Assembly (NCBI GenBank): GCA_021904315.1
Contig: CM038910.1
Coordinates: forward strand, 2,480,001 to 2,544,000
Source: Sphagnum magellanicum
Taxonomy: Eukaryota > Streptophyta > Sphagnopsida > Sphagnales > Sphagnaceae
Direction: 5' to 3'
Length of the DNA stretch: 64,000 bases
Under the pieces are notes generated by a model. It saw nothing but the letters and a program-made list of their open reading frames with translations, was not told the DNA's origin and made no database searches. This document shows positions 13,401-25,892 of the stretch, piece after piece (positions within the stretch are counted from its first letter, which is position 1; each line of letters begins with the position of its first letter). The translations under genes and the position numbers were made by a program.

Positions 13401-16380
13401 CCTACCAAAGTTGTCACGCCTACACTACCATGTGTGCACTTTATTACTTGCAAACAATTAAGGATAGGAGGCCAGTTACTATGGAGCAATTGCTCCAGTA
13501 GCAGCATTGACTTCAGTACCCATACAGCAACCAGGAACCTGATGATGAAAAACAATTAACTATACATCAAGACTTCAACAACCCAACACAGGGAATGGAA
13601 TTTACCACTTGTTATAGCCGCATTGGCAAGTTGAGGACATATGAAATGAATATGCGCATCCACACCTCCAGCTGTGAGGATCAGGCCCTCTCCTGATATT
13701 AACTCAGTGTTCACCTTGCAGATTGCAACAACAAAAAATTTATGGCTCCCTTACCGTGATGATGCATTGACATTTGGTAGAAAATTTGCCTCACAAAGGA
13801 TTGTCACCAATGTCATTTCTCTGCAATACTGCTGAGTAAATGCATTTTTGAAGAGTGGACAAAACATTCAAGAAAGCAGAGCTTACTCCAAAGACCATGC
13901 CATCTGAGACACCATCCATGACTTCTGGATTGCCTGCTTTCCCAATTCCAACTATCAAGCCATCCTTGATGCCAATGTCTGCCTTGTAGATGCCAGTGTA
14001 GTCAATTACCAATGCACTGGTAATAACAGTATCCAATGTGTCCTTGGCAAAATAGCCACTTGCTTGCCCCATACCCTCACGGATGACTTTACCTCCGCCA
14101 AACAGACATTCATCACCATACACAGTGAAGTCAGACTCCACTTGTGCATATAAATCAGTGTCTCCCAACCTTATCTTATCACCTACAGTAGGTCCAAACA
14201 TGTTTGCATAGTGTTCCTTCTCCACTGCACACGTCAATCTCTCATCTTCCCCGGTAATACCTGTCCTGTCCCATCATACCACACCCATTGCTGACTCTCT
14301 CATGGTTGATGTACAATGATGGACTGATCCACATTCACTTGGTCTACAACAGTGTATATCAAGAGACTCTTGTTTTTCAAAATCCCCAATGCATTTATTC
14401 GGGCACCCAATAGTTGCCAAAACAATACAATGGGCATATTGGGTGGTGAGACCTATTGGACATACAATGCATTAAGCTGTTGTGCATGCCCAAACTTCCT
14501 GCTGTGAACAGCCTCCATGATCTGAGGAAGGCGGGATGAGTCCACAGGACCTTTTGCCAAGCCATTGCCTCCATGGATAACCTTCCTTCCACCAATACTT
14601 ACAAGTGACACACTCTTGGTCTCGCCTGGCTAGAACAACATCAATCAACCCTCAACAATAAGCCAATGCAATGTAAGCTCATTGACTACTGTCTTTTGTG
14701 ATATCACACCCACCTGAGTTTGTGTGAAAAAACACAGCTTGAACTTGAAATACAACAGAAATCCATTAAAAAATGTCAAGAAAATTACAGAGGGCCATGT
14801 ACCTCAAAGCGCACTGCTGTACCGGCAATGATGTTCAAGCGCATGCCATAAGATTTCTCACGGTCAAAGATGAGATATGGGTTGGTCTCAATGAAATGGA
14901 AGTGACTGCCAACCTGCAAAGAACACAGATCTCAGTTTTCTTCCAGGAAGGCTATTGAACTCCATTCCACTTGTGTGGAACAATTTTCTTAATGGTTTCT
15001 GCAGAGGGACAGGTTTGGAGTTGAAATGCAGAAATTAGGTCCATGCAAACCACTGGTAGCTCAGATTTCAGAGAACAGAATAGAGACCTGGATAGGGCGA
15101 TCTGCTTGGTTACTGACAGAGAGTATCACAGCTCTCCGACCTGCACTGCATATAATCTTGCCAGGAGCAACAATCATTTGACCGGGCAGTACTTCTTCCA
15201 AAAGTACTGGAAAGGCTGATAGTGGTGGCACTGCATAGACAGAGTAGCAGAAAAACAACAAAATTGAGGGAATTAAAAACAAATGACAGTGGCACTTTCA
15301 CCATCAGAAACTACAGACCCAAGAGTACCTGTTTGCTCAAAGAAACCCTAAGTCAGCTCAGAGATGCACACCTGGAAGAAAAGAGCCATGCAAGGCTAAA
15401 GCCAAATCCCCATTTTCCCTTGTGAAAGGATTATGGACGGTGACAAGCTTTGTTCCATCTCTGAAAGTTCCCTCCACCTGCAATGACATATATCAACCTC
15501 TCTTTTTCAGGTCATACACGTGCATGATTCCATGAACCCTATTAAAAAAACCCTTTGTTACTGGAAGTTTATGGTTTGAACCTTGTGTCACAACGAGCAG
15601 TCCTGCTTTCTGGACAGACCCAATCTCAGAGATGACAGCAAGAGTGCTATATTACAATATAAAAAATGCTTTGTCAATACCTGCACTGTCTCCACAAGAT
15701 GTGGTACTGCAGGAAGCACCTGCCGCCTGTACATCCCCACACCAAATAGCTTAGCAATAAGTTAATATATGAAATGACCCAATTACAATTTTGTGCAAGG
15801 AATTCCCAAGTGAAAAATCACATAAAATCAACAGAAAATTTTCGCTGGTCTTCTGAACAACATTTCTTCTTCAGATGCATGAACAACCTATGCAAACATG
15901 TACTAGTGAACTATAGAGCAAGAATTCTATACTTCTTTGATCCTGGCTTCAAAGAATATATGATTTTTTCTGCTTGTGGTTGTATGCACCCAGAAGTAAA
16001 TGCACCAACAACCAGTGGACAAATCAACTCACCTTCCAAGTAGCTGTTTGCCAAGATCCATGAGTTCTGCCACAGACTTCCCATCTCGTATGAATTCCAG
16101 GATCTGGGCTGACATGGATATCACATGGATAAGATGCTCACTGTGAACAAAATGTAATCGAACTTCTCTCCTCTTTCCACACAAGAGAAAGAGAAGAGAT
16201 TGTTTTAGCTACAGCCAAAACAAAGTGTTTAAGAAGTTAGGGTGAAACCCCTACCTGCGTTGCTATGAGGGCAACAGCTTCAGGGTGGTTGAGAGGAATT
16301 CCCCTGGCAAGTCTTTTCTGTGCAAGCACACCTGCTGCATGAAGGGCAAGCTTGTCGACTTCTCTTGGTGCCAACTTCAT
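10425..16380 (-). CDS. Urease (fused gamma-beta-alpha), 18 exons, complete
   Basis: Nickel enzyme that hydrolyses urea to ammonia and carbamate in the cytosol, recycling nitrogen from arginine and ureides. Exons on the minus strand: 16380-16255, 16103-16033, 15726-15681, 15477-15372, 15230-15088, 14913-14803, 14629-14466, 14265-13887, 13714-13606, 13419-13280, 13133-12996, 12763-12672, 12482-12353, 12165-12007, 11810-11640, 11437-11303, 10945-10874, 10646-10425. All junctions keep frame with GT-AG introns, giving 837 aa (plant ureases are about 838-840). Gamma domain about 1-100 (starts [10 protein letters not shown]), beta about 130-250 ([10 protein letters not shown]), alpha from about 268 ([16 protein letters not shown]). 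Nickel ligands: H403 and H405 (DAHIHF), the lysine to be carbamylated K486 (GLKLHEDWG), H515 (IHTDT), H541 (HTYHSE), D629 (SSDSQAMG). The flap is C588-H589-H590. No stop or frameshift. It needs UreD/F/G accessory proteins, which are not in this window. Confidence 0.96.
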
Positions 16381-17700
16381 TTCTTTGCAATTTCACTGTT
16401 CCAGATAGCTTCACATCACAAGCAAACCAGCAACCCAAAACCATTCAATTCATGCATATGTGATGGTAACAACATAGAATTATGTTCCAGGACTAGTCCC
16501 TTGTTGAAACCTTTCATTTCCATGGGAAAAGAACAGAATATCAGATTCAGATCACCAAGCACAAACCCAAAAACCAAAATCCAAAAATCAAGCCATGCAA
16601 TTCATGCATTCATGCCCAGCTGAAATAACAACCCATTAAGTTCCAAAATCCAATTTTCTTCTCATAGTCTCAAAGCTTTCATTTCCTTGGAGCAAGCAAA
16701 AACAATTATGGACAGTATTAGAGCTTCACAACACAAACAATTAATATTTCAAATCTTCATGAATCTCTCTATTCATGCTTTAGCTGAAAACACCCTTAGG
16801 TTCCAGAAACACCCAATTACTGCTCTTGGTGAGAAAGTTTCATTTCTCTCCAAAGAAAATGTATGTTTTATGAAGCTTCTTCATACAAAACACAAGCAAA
16901 AACCTCAAAGCAATCAAGCTATTTTAACACAAAACTCATTCATGATCCCAACTCGACAAAAAACACTACAACATGACAAAATTACCAGGACCCAACTTCC
17001 AAAATGCTATAAAATGTCAAAGAAAGGAAGGAAGAAAACTGAAGCTTACAGCAATATTCTCAAAAGGATTATCCACCAGGGATGATGAACTGAAGAAGAA
17101 GAAGAAGAAGAAGAATGTCCTCATTGCCACACACTTACTTCTCTCCAACAACCCCACCAAAGATCAAAGCATTTGTCAAAAGATTCGCCTAAAAACAAAG
17201 GTTAGGGGGGGGCGGGATGGGGACCCCACCCTAAACCCCACCTATTTGGCATTCAATTCAAATTATTCCTTCCTAGACTAGTGCTCTGCAACAGCAGTGA
17301 TTTTTCAGGACCCCAAGAGTCAAAAGCAACCACAAAACAATAATACACACATATTACAGAGGGAGAAGTGTGCAAGCTGCCAAATTATAGAGAACCAAGT
17401 TCCAACCCACCTCTTTAGGAAGCACCTAATTCAAAAAAAGGCAACCATTTTGTTGTTGTGTTAAAGGAATTGGTAAAAGCAGTTGGAGAAATTCCCTGAG
17501 TACATTCGAAGGGCATCTTAGACCTTTGGATTATATTCCAACTATAAAAGACCATGGATATATTATACGTACTCTTTAAAGAGTGAAAAGTAAGCCTAAG
17601 ACCTTCCCCAAACCTCCCACTCTTAAGGAGTAGGTGTACAAAAAAAGGGCGTGACGTGGTATCCAAATAAATGTCAGCTCAAGGCTAGAGCTCAGGGACG
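16381..17700 (-). promoter_or_regulatory. Urease upstream region (5' UTR/promoter not resolved)
   Basis: DNA upstream of the urease ATG. I cannot fix the transcription start. There may be a leader intron, but I see no decisive splice pair. A perfect (GAA)8 tract lies at 17092-17115. Open frames on the plus strand here (such as 16687-17085) lack motifs and I treat them as chance. Confidence 0.35.
17092..17115. repeat. (GAA)8 microsatellite
   Basis: Eight perfect GAA units, about 0.7 kb upstream of the urease start codon. On the urease sense strand it is a TTC tract. Confidence 0.9.
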
Positions 17701-19430
17701 CTTATTTTTGTGAATGCCTTGCTATGAGGTTGTTAGTTGTTACCCTCATGAAAAGCACCAGAAAAAAAATTATTATTTTATTTGTTCTCATGGTACCCAC
17801 CATATCATGTGAAATTTTTCTAAGAGCAAAATGCCCATCAAATCAAACATTTCACTTTTCAAAATGTCTCAATCTTTGTCGAAGAGAAATTTCACTAGAG
17901 AAGGTGCTTTTCAGATACACAAGAAATTTTCTGCCAGTGCTTTATGAACTAACAACCCTCTCACTCCTAGGCCCCCATGACATATGTATGTTTAGATCCC
18001 TTCTATATACTACTTCTCGCGTTGTATTGAGGGGTAGAGCCCCATGGTTAGGGACAATCTCAAAATGCGTGGTCAGAGTCAGTTACTGCCTTGCCTTATT
18101 CCCCTTATATTTGGAATGGCCTCAAACTAGGGATTTACCCCCAACACACACACACACACACACACACACACATTCATTTGTCATTTTTTCCATGTGTGCA
18201 AAAATGGAGCATTTCTTTGGGTGTCAATGAAAATATTGTGGAATTTTGTAAAGACCTGGATATAAAATTTTAATTATACAAAATTAGCAATCTTTCCATT
18301 TGCTTAGGTGTGAATCGTTGTGCGATTTCATTCAGATCTCACTAACATTTTGTTTAGGATAACACCTGAGGAGTGGAATGTTCCTGAAATAAGCATCCGC
18401 CTTAGGTTAAGCCAAGGAGGAACGCCCTGCTTCAAGGCCATTACATACCATTAAGCACCTGCCAAAACAAAAACAAAAATTACAACGATACTCAGAGGAT
18501 GTTTGTTGGGTACCATGGGAATTTCTTTTTTTGAAACAAAATGCTTGCTGGAGTGGGCATTTGGCTTTTCAAAATGCTTCACCCTATTTCAAAGAGAAAT
18601 TTTGCTCAATAAGGCACCTTCTAGATACACTAGAAAATTTCTGCTGGGTGCATAGTTATGGACAATAACACATAATGCAGTAGATTAGTTGTTAGGATGG
18701 CACCTTACAATGAGGTTTTGGGGCAAGGGGGTTTTTAGTATAGGAGAAGGGTCTGAAAACAGATGCTTCTGGATTTGAGATCCTGGGTAAGCCAGTAGGC
18801 CAAGGGAACAGGTCAAAAATCCAAAAGAGTCTGAACCTGTGTAAAGACTGGCATGATTTTTCTTTTTGCTTCTTTTAATGAACAAAGATTAAAAAACGAA
18901 AAAGACGATGTACATAAGTAAAAGGTAAAAGAATGAGTTTGAAAACTGTCCCTTCTGGAATGTGGAACGCCCAGTACATCATGTTACATGGAGGGGCCTT
19001 GCACATTCTGAAAGGTAGGCTCTACGCAAAAATCAGGTTAGTGAGTGTCCTGAAAATACAAAGGGAAAATTCTAGCTGGTCATTACGAGCTTGCAAAGTG
19101 CTTCTTCTTATATCCCATCTTACAAAACCTATTAAGGAGAATTTGATCATATTCTGTTCACCAGGCACCTTAATGCATGATGTTGCTAGAAATTAGGCCA
19201 TAGGAAACTTGTCTGGTGCCTTGTGCTGCCTCCCCCCCCCAACCCCTATTTGACTTGGGTATAACCTTAATTTCATGCCTAGAAAGAAATTTTCTAGTGT
19301 ATCTGGAGGGCACATCACCAAGCAGAACTTCTCCTCCACAAAGGGCAAGATGTTTTGAAAAGCGTAATGGCTACACTAGAGGACATTTCATTATTTTCAT
19401 CATTGATTCATTTCATTGTCTTTGATTTCC
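17700..19430. repeat. Three copies of a ~100-bp dispersed repeat, one inverted
   Basis: Copies lie at about 17838-17945 (+), 18570-18668 (+) and 19275-19368 (-). They share CTTTTCAAAATG, AGAGAAATTT and AGATACACTAGAAAATTTCT-type blocks. The second and third face each other across about 600 bp, so they could be ends of a decayed element. No coding sequence was recognised between them. Confidence 0.5.
18144..18172. repeat. (AC)n microsatellite
   Basis: About 14 uninterrupted AC units. Confidence 0.9.
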
Positions 19431-22200
19431 CAAAGCTGCAAAACCATGCAAGTGGCTTCATAAAGTACCAAAAGTAGCACTACTTTGTCAAACCTGCAGT
19501 AAAATTGAGTTGCACCTCATCTGGGAGTAAAATTGAGTGCTCTACAGTACACTTACCTGCCTGTAAAGTCATGCCCTGTTGGCCCTGAGTTGCACCCCCA
19601 ATTTGATGCTTCATACCCTCCTGGCTGTTGTCGGCAAAGTAATGAAATTTTATTAAATAAGGGTATGAAATACTGAGACTCAGAATGCACCAAGCTCCAA
19701 AACATATATAACTACAGTACACATAGCAGCAGCAGCGATTGGTTGAAGGCGTTCAAGAAAAGAAAGGACTGGGCAAACTCAAGTTTAGCACCAAATTTGC
19801 TGCTAAACTGAGTTTCATACCCAGTTGAAGCCCAGTGTATTTTTTTTTTCCTTGTTTTTTGAAATCTCATCCCCTATGTGAGAGCAAACAAGGGTCCAAT
19901 TGTCGTTTTTTCCTGACTTTTACAGATAACTTTATTGTATGGTGCCAGCTCGCTGGGAATTGTGGTGGATCTTGGTAGGCATATTCTATTTTTCAGGTTG
20001 CATTCAAGAGGAGCGTGCAACAAGACAAGCCTAAACAAGGGGTGTGTCAGTCACACTGTGGCCTTGCCATTTACATTAAAAAAGTATCTTAGTGCAAAAG
20101 AAGAATTAAGGAAATTCAAATATTTCACCATGCAAAAATATACTCTTCCAAAAATCCTCCAAAAGAAACCAAAATCTTTCAAGATATTATAACTCTATAA
20201 CTAATCTCAGGTTTTGACAGAAGCCAAAATATCATCTTTCAAAAATCCTCATGTAAAAATAGACCTATTACCTAAGGGGCCAAAATCCCTTAAGCTACTC
20301 TAAACACAATATCCTTGCCTTGGGCGGGGAGGGTGGGGGTGTAGTATTTAGTGTTTTGCATAGCCCAATTCCCCCTTTATTTTGAAACAACACTTACACT
20401 CATATCATGATAAAAAACCCAAATGTTTTTGGGTTGCTTCTTAACATACATATCTCATCCCTGAAGGGTTTTTGAGTTCAAATTTACATTTCCTTCGTGA
20501 GCTATTAGCTCTAAAAGGCATTGGTCAAGAAGATAAAGGTTCTAGTGTGAAGGGCAAACTAGAACATATCAAGGTATGTTAAAGACTAATCAGGGCAGAT
20601 CAAGGTTGGAACAAGGATTTGAATTCATTTTTTCCATGAGGTCGTTTTGGGGAATATTGGATAATTGAAAATAGAGCATAAAGGAGGAACTTAAGATATA
20701 GAATTCTAAACACATTGTTTGTGTTTCGTTATTTTTACATGTATTTTTTTGTTTCTGAAACATTAAGATTTTTGATGCAATAAATTTTGTGTTTTGATGA
20801 TGAATTATTTTTTAAAAGTATACAATAGTTGTTGTAGCCAGGAATTGTATAAGTTTCTGTAATTCTTTCTATAGAACTCAAAGGTATATGTTTTGGAGCA
20901 TAGATTATGTGGCAAGGATTTTTAGTGAAATTTTTTGTACAAAATAGAACTTCTCATTTGGCAACCATTGCTAAGATGAATTCAAGAAAAAAAATCAATT
21001 TTTTTAGGCTCTGATGTTATTTTATTATTGTTTCTAAAAATGATGTACAATGTGAGAGGAAACTTGTTTTTTTAATTTTTTGTTTCTACAATTTTTGATT
21101 GTTTGATTTTTTTAAGACAAGAATCTAAATGGTAGTTGTCATAAAAGTTTGGTTTGAAAAAAAGGTTTGTCAATATGAACAATGGACACAAAAAGAAAAC
21201 ATGTTTTAAATGGTGACTTGAATTTTGCAAAGAAAATTGGATCAAGGAGGGAATTAGCATGATGAAGCTCTAAAATCAGAAGATGATGAACATGTGCACC
21301 ATGAGATATCTAGTTTTTTACACTATAGCAAGTGTAGCATACAATGTAGCATGTGCCAAAAACAAAAAAACTACATGCAAGGTACAAGACACCTTTAATA
21401 ATAAATTTGAAATCATGAAAAACATTTATTAGAAAAGCACAAAGGCAACCCAATTATCAATATCATCAATCCTTGAAGGAGATGCAATTGATAGTGGATT
21501 CAAGAATTTGGAAACAAAATGCAAATGGGGCCACAATTTTGGTTTTAAAACAACGGGAACAAGAAATCATGTCTGAAGAAATCTCACTACCTTACAATTA
21601 AGGATTCCTATGAAACTACCATGCAACTAGACTACAATTGCCTTTTAAATATGATCATTTTTATTTTAAAAATCCATGTTAGATATTATAGTTGCACATC
21701 AATTGCAAAATGGATCCTATACGAATGTATGTACACATCATCTATATGGTCGTGATCAAATGTATTTGACTTTTTGACCAAGTTGCATGGTAACTTTGCA
21801 TTATACAACTACTATACAATTGAGACCTATATGTGTGACTTCATGTGTGATTACATTGCAACTAATTGTACATAGTGGCATGTACGATCAAGCCACATGT
21901 CCACATTTCCACCATCCATTTGAAATGGAACTTTCAACTTTTATATAACTAATTTTCAACTAAACTTGCCATTGATATGACTACTATTACCACTAGTTCC
22001 CACTATGTAAATACTATTAATCCACCAATTTGGACTTTGTTCAACTTCAATATGACTAATCATCAACTATGTTACAACTAGCATGTTATAATACCACTTA
22101 CAAATTGTACAATTTACTGAAAGTGAAAGTGTAGTCCTCAAGTGTTATTGAAATAATGTATACATTGTATTATCAAATCCATTAAGATATACATAAATAT
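19430..22200. other. AT-rich intergenic DNA with a TTGCAACT-type repeat
   Basis: No gene was recognised. About 21600-22130 resembles, in reverse orientation, 39250-39650; the shared landmark is GTGGACATGTGGC.TGATC followed by a TGCAA-rich stretch. The same style of repeat returns at 42560-42860 and 46000-48800. Confidence 0.45.
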
Positions 22201-22201
22201 T

Positions 22202-22500
22202 TCATCTCATGACATGAGTTGACGATAACCATGCAACACTTGTATAAATTTTCATACCATCCTCTTAAGGACAAGCAAACTTATTTATATGTCAAGGGGC
22301 AGTAAGGTTTTGTTCGTTATATCAAATTAAACCACATGTTCCACCGCTTGTGTAGGCCCCCATTAATTCCTTTGAGTTTCAGCCTTGCAGTCGTACTTTC
22401 CAAGCAACGTGTTTAACACATTAGCTAGGCCCTTGATCAGCTATTTTGCATACAACGCAAACCAAGGACAAACACTCATCGTTTTCATCATTTAAGCCAT
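22202..22500 (-). pseudogene. rrn18: Mitochondrial small-subunit rRNA fragment (rrn18)
   Basis: On the minus strand this reads as the conserved 3' part of SSU rRNA: ACGATGAGTGTTTG, AAACTCAAAGGAATTAATGG, ACAAGCGGTGGAACATGTGG, AAAACCTTACTGCCCCTTGA, then GTCCTTAAGAGGATGGTA and CTCATGTCATGAGATG. The TGATCAAGGGCCTAGCTAA stretch and the GACATAT continuation fit plant mitochondrial rrn18 rather than chloroplast 16S. It differs from the expected sequence mostly by C-to-T and G-to-A changes, some in universally conserved positions, so it is a nuclear pseudogene fragment. Confidence 0.85.
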
Positions 22501-23026
22501 AAGATAATTAACATATCACATATGGTTTTTGTTGGGGGGAGGGGAGAGGGGAAGTTGCATACAAAGGCATTAACCTATCCCAATATTACGATTCTTCTTC
22601 TCCTCTATTGGATTATTATGTGGAGGAATCCTCATCTTCCAAGGCTAGCACTTAAACCCGATTCTTCTATTGTTTCAGCACTAATTTTGGTAAATAACAA
22701 AAAAAAAAAGGATGTTTTGTTAGTAAGAACAACATGTTGTTGATAGCCATTGTAATATAAATAAGTAAACTCATCCGAACTATAGGAACATGCACATAAA
22801 TAATGCAAGAACTTTCACTCTATTGAAAATCAAATGGTGCCATTCAAATACTTAGATAAATAACCATCGTTATTAAAAACCAACAAAATTCAATGATAAT
22901 TTGCACATAGTGAAAAGGACATAACATGAGAAAATAAGGTTGTAGTAATTCAGAATACATAGGAATCTTCTAATTTTATTTTTCATAGCTTTTAACATGA
23001 AACAAGATATTAAAAAAGCCAACAAA
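22500..23026. other. AT-rich spacer
   Basis: No recognisable gene. A G-rich patch (22532-22554) and poly-A runs are the only marked features. Confidence 0.4.
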
Positions 23027-23316
23027 ATGAGACTATATACCATTGGTATTTTAGTAAGAATACTTGGAATAGAAATACCCCTTTTACTAGGAGTAGTTTT
23101 TTTAGTTTTAGCTGAGCGTAAAATAATGGTTTCCATGCAACGTAGAAAAGGTCCTAATGTAGTGAGATTGTTTAGATTGTTATAACCTTTTGCATATGGT
23201 TTTAAATTAATGATAAAAGAACCCATTTTACCAAGTAGTGTTAATTTATTTATTTTTATAATGGTTCCAATATTTACATTTATGTTAAGTTTGATTGCTT
23301 GGGCCATCATACCGTG
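23027..23316 (+). pseudogene. nad1: Mitochondrial nad1 5' exon fragment
   Basis: It translates from an ATG as [20 protein letters not shown] and continues through [18 protein letters not shown] and, after one in-frame stop, [11 protein letters not shown] to IAWAIIP. That is the N-terminal part of mitochondrial NADH dehydrogenase subunit 1 (complex I). The internal stop and loss of the rest of the gene make it a nuclear copy that cannot work. It starts exactly at the normal start codon. Confidence 0.9.
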
Positions 23317-23399
23317 CACCATCCATTAAAGAAAAAGGGGGCCATATCCTTAAATTAAAAAATGTCATAGAAAAAATGTCAAAGTAGGTACCCTTTCTT

Positions 23400-24320
23400 A
23401 CCTTTGTTTCATTATGCCCCTATATTTGATTGGCAATTACTTTCGATGAAGGAAGTACGGTTGAAAAATGTATATATGCGCTGTCGCAACCGCACTTTGG
23501 CCAAGTGTGAGGGTGAAGCCCAACACTTGGAAAAGTTGGAGGTTGAGAGTCTTTCGGGACTCCCAAATGTTCAGAGCTCGACAACAAGGCCCAAAACACC
23601 TTGCATTGAGGCGTTCTTGGTGTCATTGGAAAGGTCTTGAAACGTAGATATCGAAAATGGCCTCGTATTGCCAATTCGGACATCTGCAGCCCAAGTTATG
23701 GGCAAAAGAAGGGCCGGGAGTCAAACTGGTAGTTTGACTCCCGACCACTAAAAGTCGGGAATCGACGTCTTCCCGACGTCGCCTTGAAGAGTGCAACACG
23801 GCGTTGGAAAGCTCTCGACGAGAGCTACAACATTGATTCAGGACTCGTCCCGATTCAAGTTTGGGGCGAGAAGCTATGGCCGTTCAAAGTTCTGAGAGTC
23901 TAACCGGGACACTTTCGGGACTCCATTTCGGGAGTCCCAACAAAATGTGCCATTCGGATGTAGCCTCCGCGACCAACCGCAGAGAATACTATATGGGGGA
24001 AGCTGATGGCTTCCCCCGGGTCCAGGCCGTGGTGAGTCTTGTGTGTCCAAGTGCCCGTGGCAAGTCCCAACACCAAAGGGTGTCCCGAATGCTAAACTAA
24101 CCCGATTTGGTTGGTTTTTGGATGCTGATTCACACGAGCTAAACTAGTCCCTCTTCCTAGTCTAATCTCGGGGCTCCCAACTTGACCCTCTACCCCTTTC
24201 AAGAGTTGGAAGTTGGGAGCGTGCTACCTAGTCTCAACTTTCCGCAACTTGACTTTGTGAAACCCTCAAGTGGGATTCACCCCGTGACTTGGGAGCGCAT
24301 CATGCGCCCATAAATAAATC
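23400..24320. repeat. GC-rich, hairpin-rich island, possibly an LTR remnant
   Basis: This stretch is sharply richer in GC and CpG than its neighbours. It contains several strong palindromes: a 13-bp stem with 3-nt loop at 23715-23743, GCTCTCG/CGAGAGC at 23811-23825, GTCGGGAA/TTCCCGAC near 23753-23776, and a 9-bp stem at 23995-24017. CGGGACTCC-type motifs recur in both orientations. A run beginning TGTCGCAACCGC at about 23481 could be an LTR start, but I found no matching end, primer-binding site or coding domain. Open frames within it lack motifs. Confidence 0.4.
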
Positions 24321-25235
24321 ATGTTTGATTTATTTAAGTCATTCCAATCTAATTATATAAGTATGGATTATCATAGATAAATCACCGCAAATAATTGAAA
24401 TCCATGTTAGACACAAGGGATATGAATCATCATAGAAGATCAAAATTCATTTACTATAAGTAAACTCTACCACCCTTAAATTTATTTTCTTTTTTTCTAT
24501 ATTACCTCTTTGTATGTGGTTCTTTAGTTTGAAGAGCCCATAAGCATTTTGTATTATATGCCTATAGCAATGTTACAATATAAGCTTATATGGTTTATGT
24601 TATTCTCTTGGAAAACAAAGCCCGAGGAAAAAAATCAAATGTCATTTAGCCTTGATGATCTTAATTGTAGTGTGGGAGGATACTAGAAATAACTCATACC
24701 ACGATTGCTATGTTTTTTGGGTATTTTTTTCGAAAAAAAAATCCTTGTAAGTAGGCCTCCAAAATGAATGCAAAACAAAGCTAATCTAACTATATAGTGG
24801 GCTAACTATTAGACTTTAACTAATATAGACTAAACTCTTTTTTTCCAAGGAGGGAGTGAAGATAAAAAAACTAATAGCCACACCTTAATAAATAGGGGAG
24901 TACACTTAGAAAATAACCTCGTAAAAGCTTAAAAGAAGCTAGATACTTGATTATAAAGATGAATTGGCCTTTTAACAAGCCAACTCTTGCTTCTGCTCTT
25001 GTCATTGCTAGAAAATCAGACAAGTTTACATTGCCATTTCATAGCAATGATGATGAAATTGTCTACTTTATGACATATAACCATTATATAAAATAATATA
25101 GAGCAAAGATTATTCTGTTATAAAACAAAATAGACTAGGCTAAAAGAAGTACACTCATGTAAAATCCATGATTGGTTGGACTTTTTTTATTTGGATATGA
25201 CGCAATAGGTAGCTTGAACCTTTCTTCCTTTTTTA
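24320..25235. other. AT-rich DNA without recognised genes
   Basis: I recognise nothing beyond poly-A and poly-T runs. Confidence 0.4.
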
Positions 25236-25307
25236 AGCGACACCCAAATTCGAACTAGGGATAGAGGATTTGTAGTCCTCTACCTTAATCCACTTGGCCA
25301 TATCACC
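25236..25307 (-). pseudogene. trnC: Chloroplast trnC(GCA) pseudogene with altered anticodon
   Basis: The minus strand reads GGTGATATGGCCAAGTGG, GAGGACTACAAATCCTC and GTTCGAATTTGGGTGTCGCT, the layout of chloroplast tRNA-Cys. The anticodon position (25271-25273) reads ACA instead of GCA, a G-to-A change. The acceptor stem keeps most pairing through G-U pairs. It is almost certainly a non-functional transferred copy. Confidence 0.85.
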
Positions 25308-25570
25308 TCCTTTGTATCCTCAAGCTATATTCCTATTTATACGGTCGTATATCAAACTAGTAAAAGTTCATCTTAGTTGTAATGAGTGACGGAGTAATCT
25401 ATTATAAAGCCTAATCATCTTTTAATCAAACTTTACTTGATCAAGATGGGGATGCAATGAAAAAAATGGGTGGGATATATCATTTTTTATAAATAAAATT
25501 ATTCTTTAATAATTATTATTTTTATTTTACCCAAGAATAAAGAAAATCGACCTTTTCTATTCAATTTCCT

Positions 25571-25610
25571 TCTCAAAGAACTGTACATGACAATTACCGT
25601 CATACGGGTC
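25571..25610 (-). pseudogene. Group II intron domain V remnant
   Basis: The minus strand reads GACCCGTATGACGGTAATTG then TCATGTACAGTTCTTTGAGA. This matches the domain V hairpin of organellar group II introns (GAGCCGUAUG...GUACGGUUCUUU) with two changes that weaken the stem. It lies about 0.3 kb downstream, on the same strand, of a maturase-like reading frame, as expected for an intron with an internal ORF. Confidence 0.7.
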
Positions 25611-25892
25611 CCCTTATTCTCCAACTAGTATATGTTTTAAACTTGAAACCATGGGTGTGGTTTAAAGTAATATTGTCTACATAAAGTTTGTCATGATGAC
25701 GCTTGCACAAGGATTTTTTCTTTGGTCAAATACTGAGCCATCCAATCAATCTTTTCATTCTGTGATTTAAAATGGAAAACTTGTTGATCATAACTTGGTT
25801 GGCAATATGTATGAACTCAAAATCTTTTTTTTCTTGGCCCATACTTAAGTCTTTTTCGGACTTTATCAAACACTTGATGTTTAGCGTTGCTC

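Noticed and set aside
13281-13559. Plus-strand frame over the urease alpha domain
   Set aside because: Antisense shadow of a urease exon and its flanking introns; the minus strand is clearly the coding one.
16687-17085. 132-codon plus-strand open frame upstream of urease
   Set aside because: Low-complexity, Lys/Gln/Ser-rich translation, no motif, and antisense to the probable urease leader; a chance frame.
17724-18230. 168-codon plus-strand frame ending in His-Thr repeats
   Set aside because: The longest single frame outside exons, but its C-terminal HTHTHT comes from the AC microsatellite and the rest overlaps a dispersed repeat; no family resemblance.
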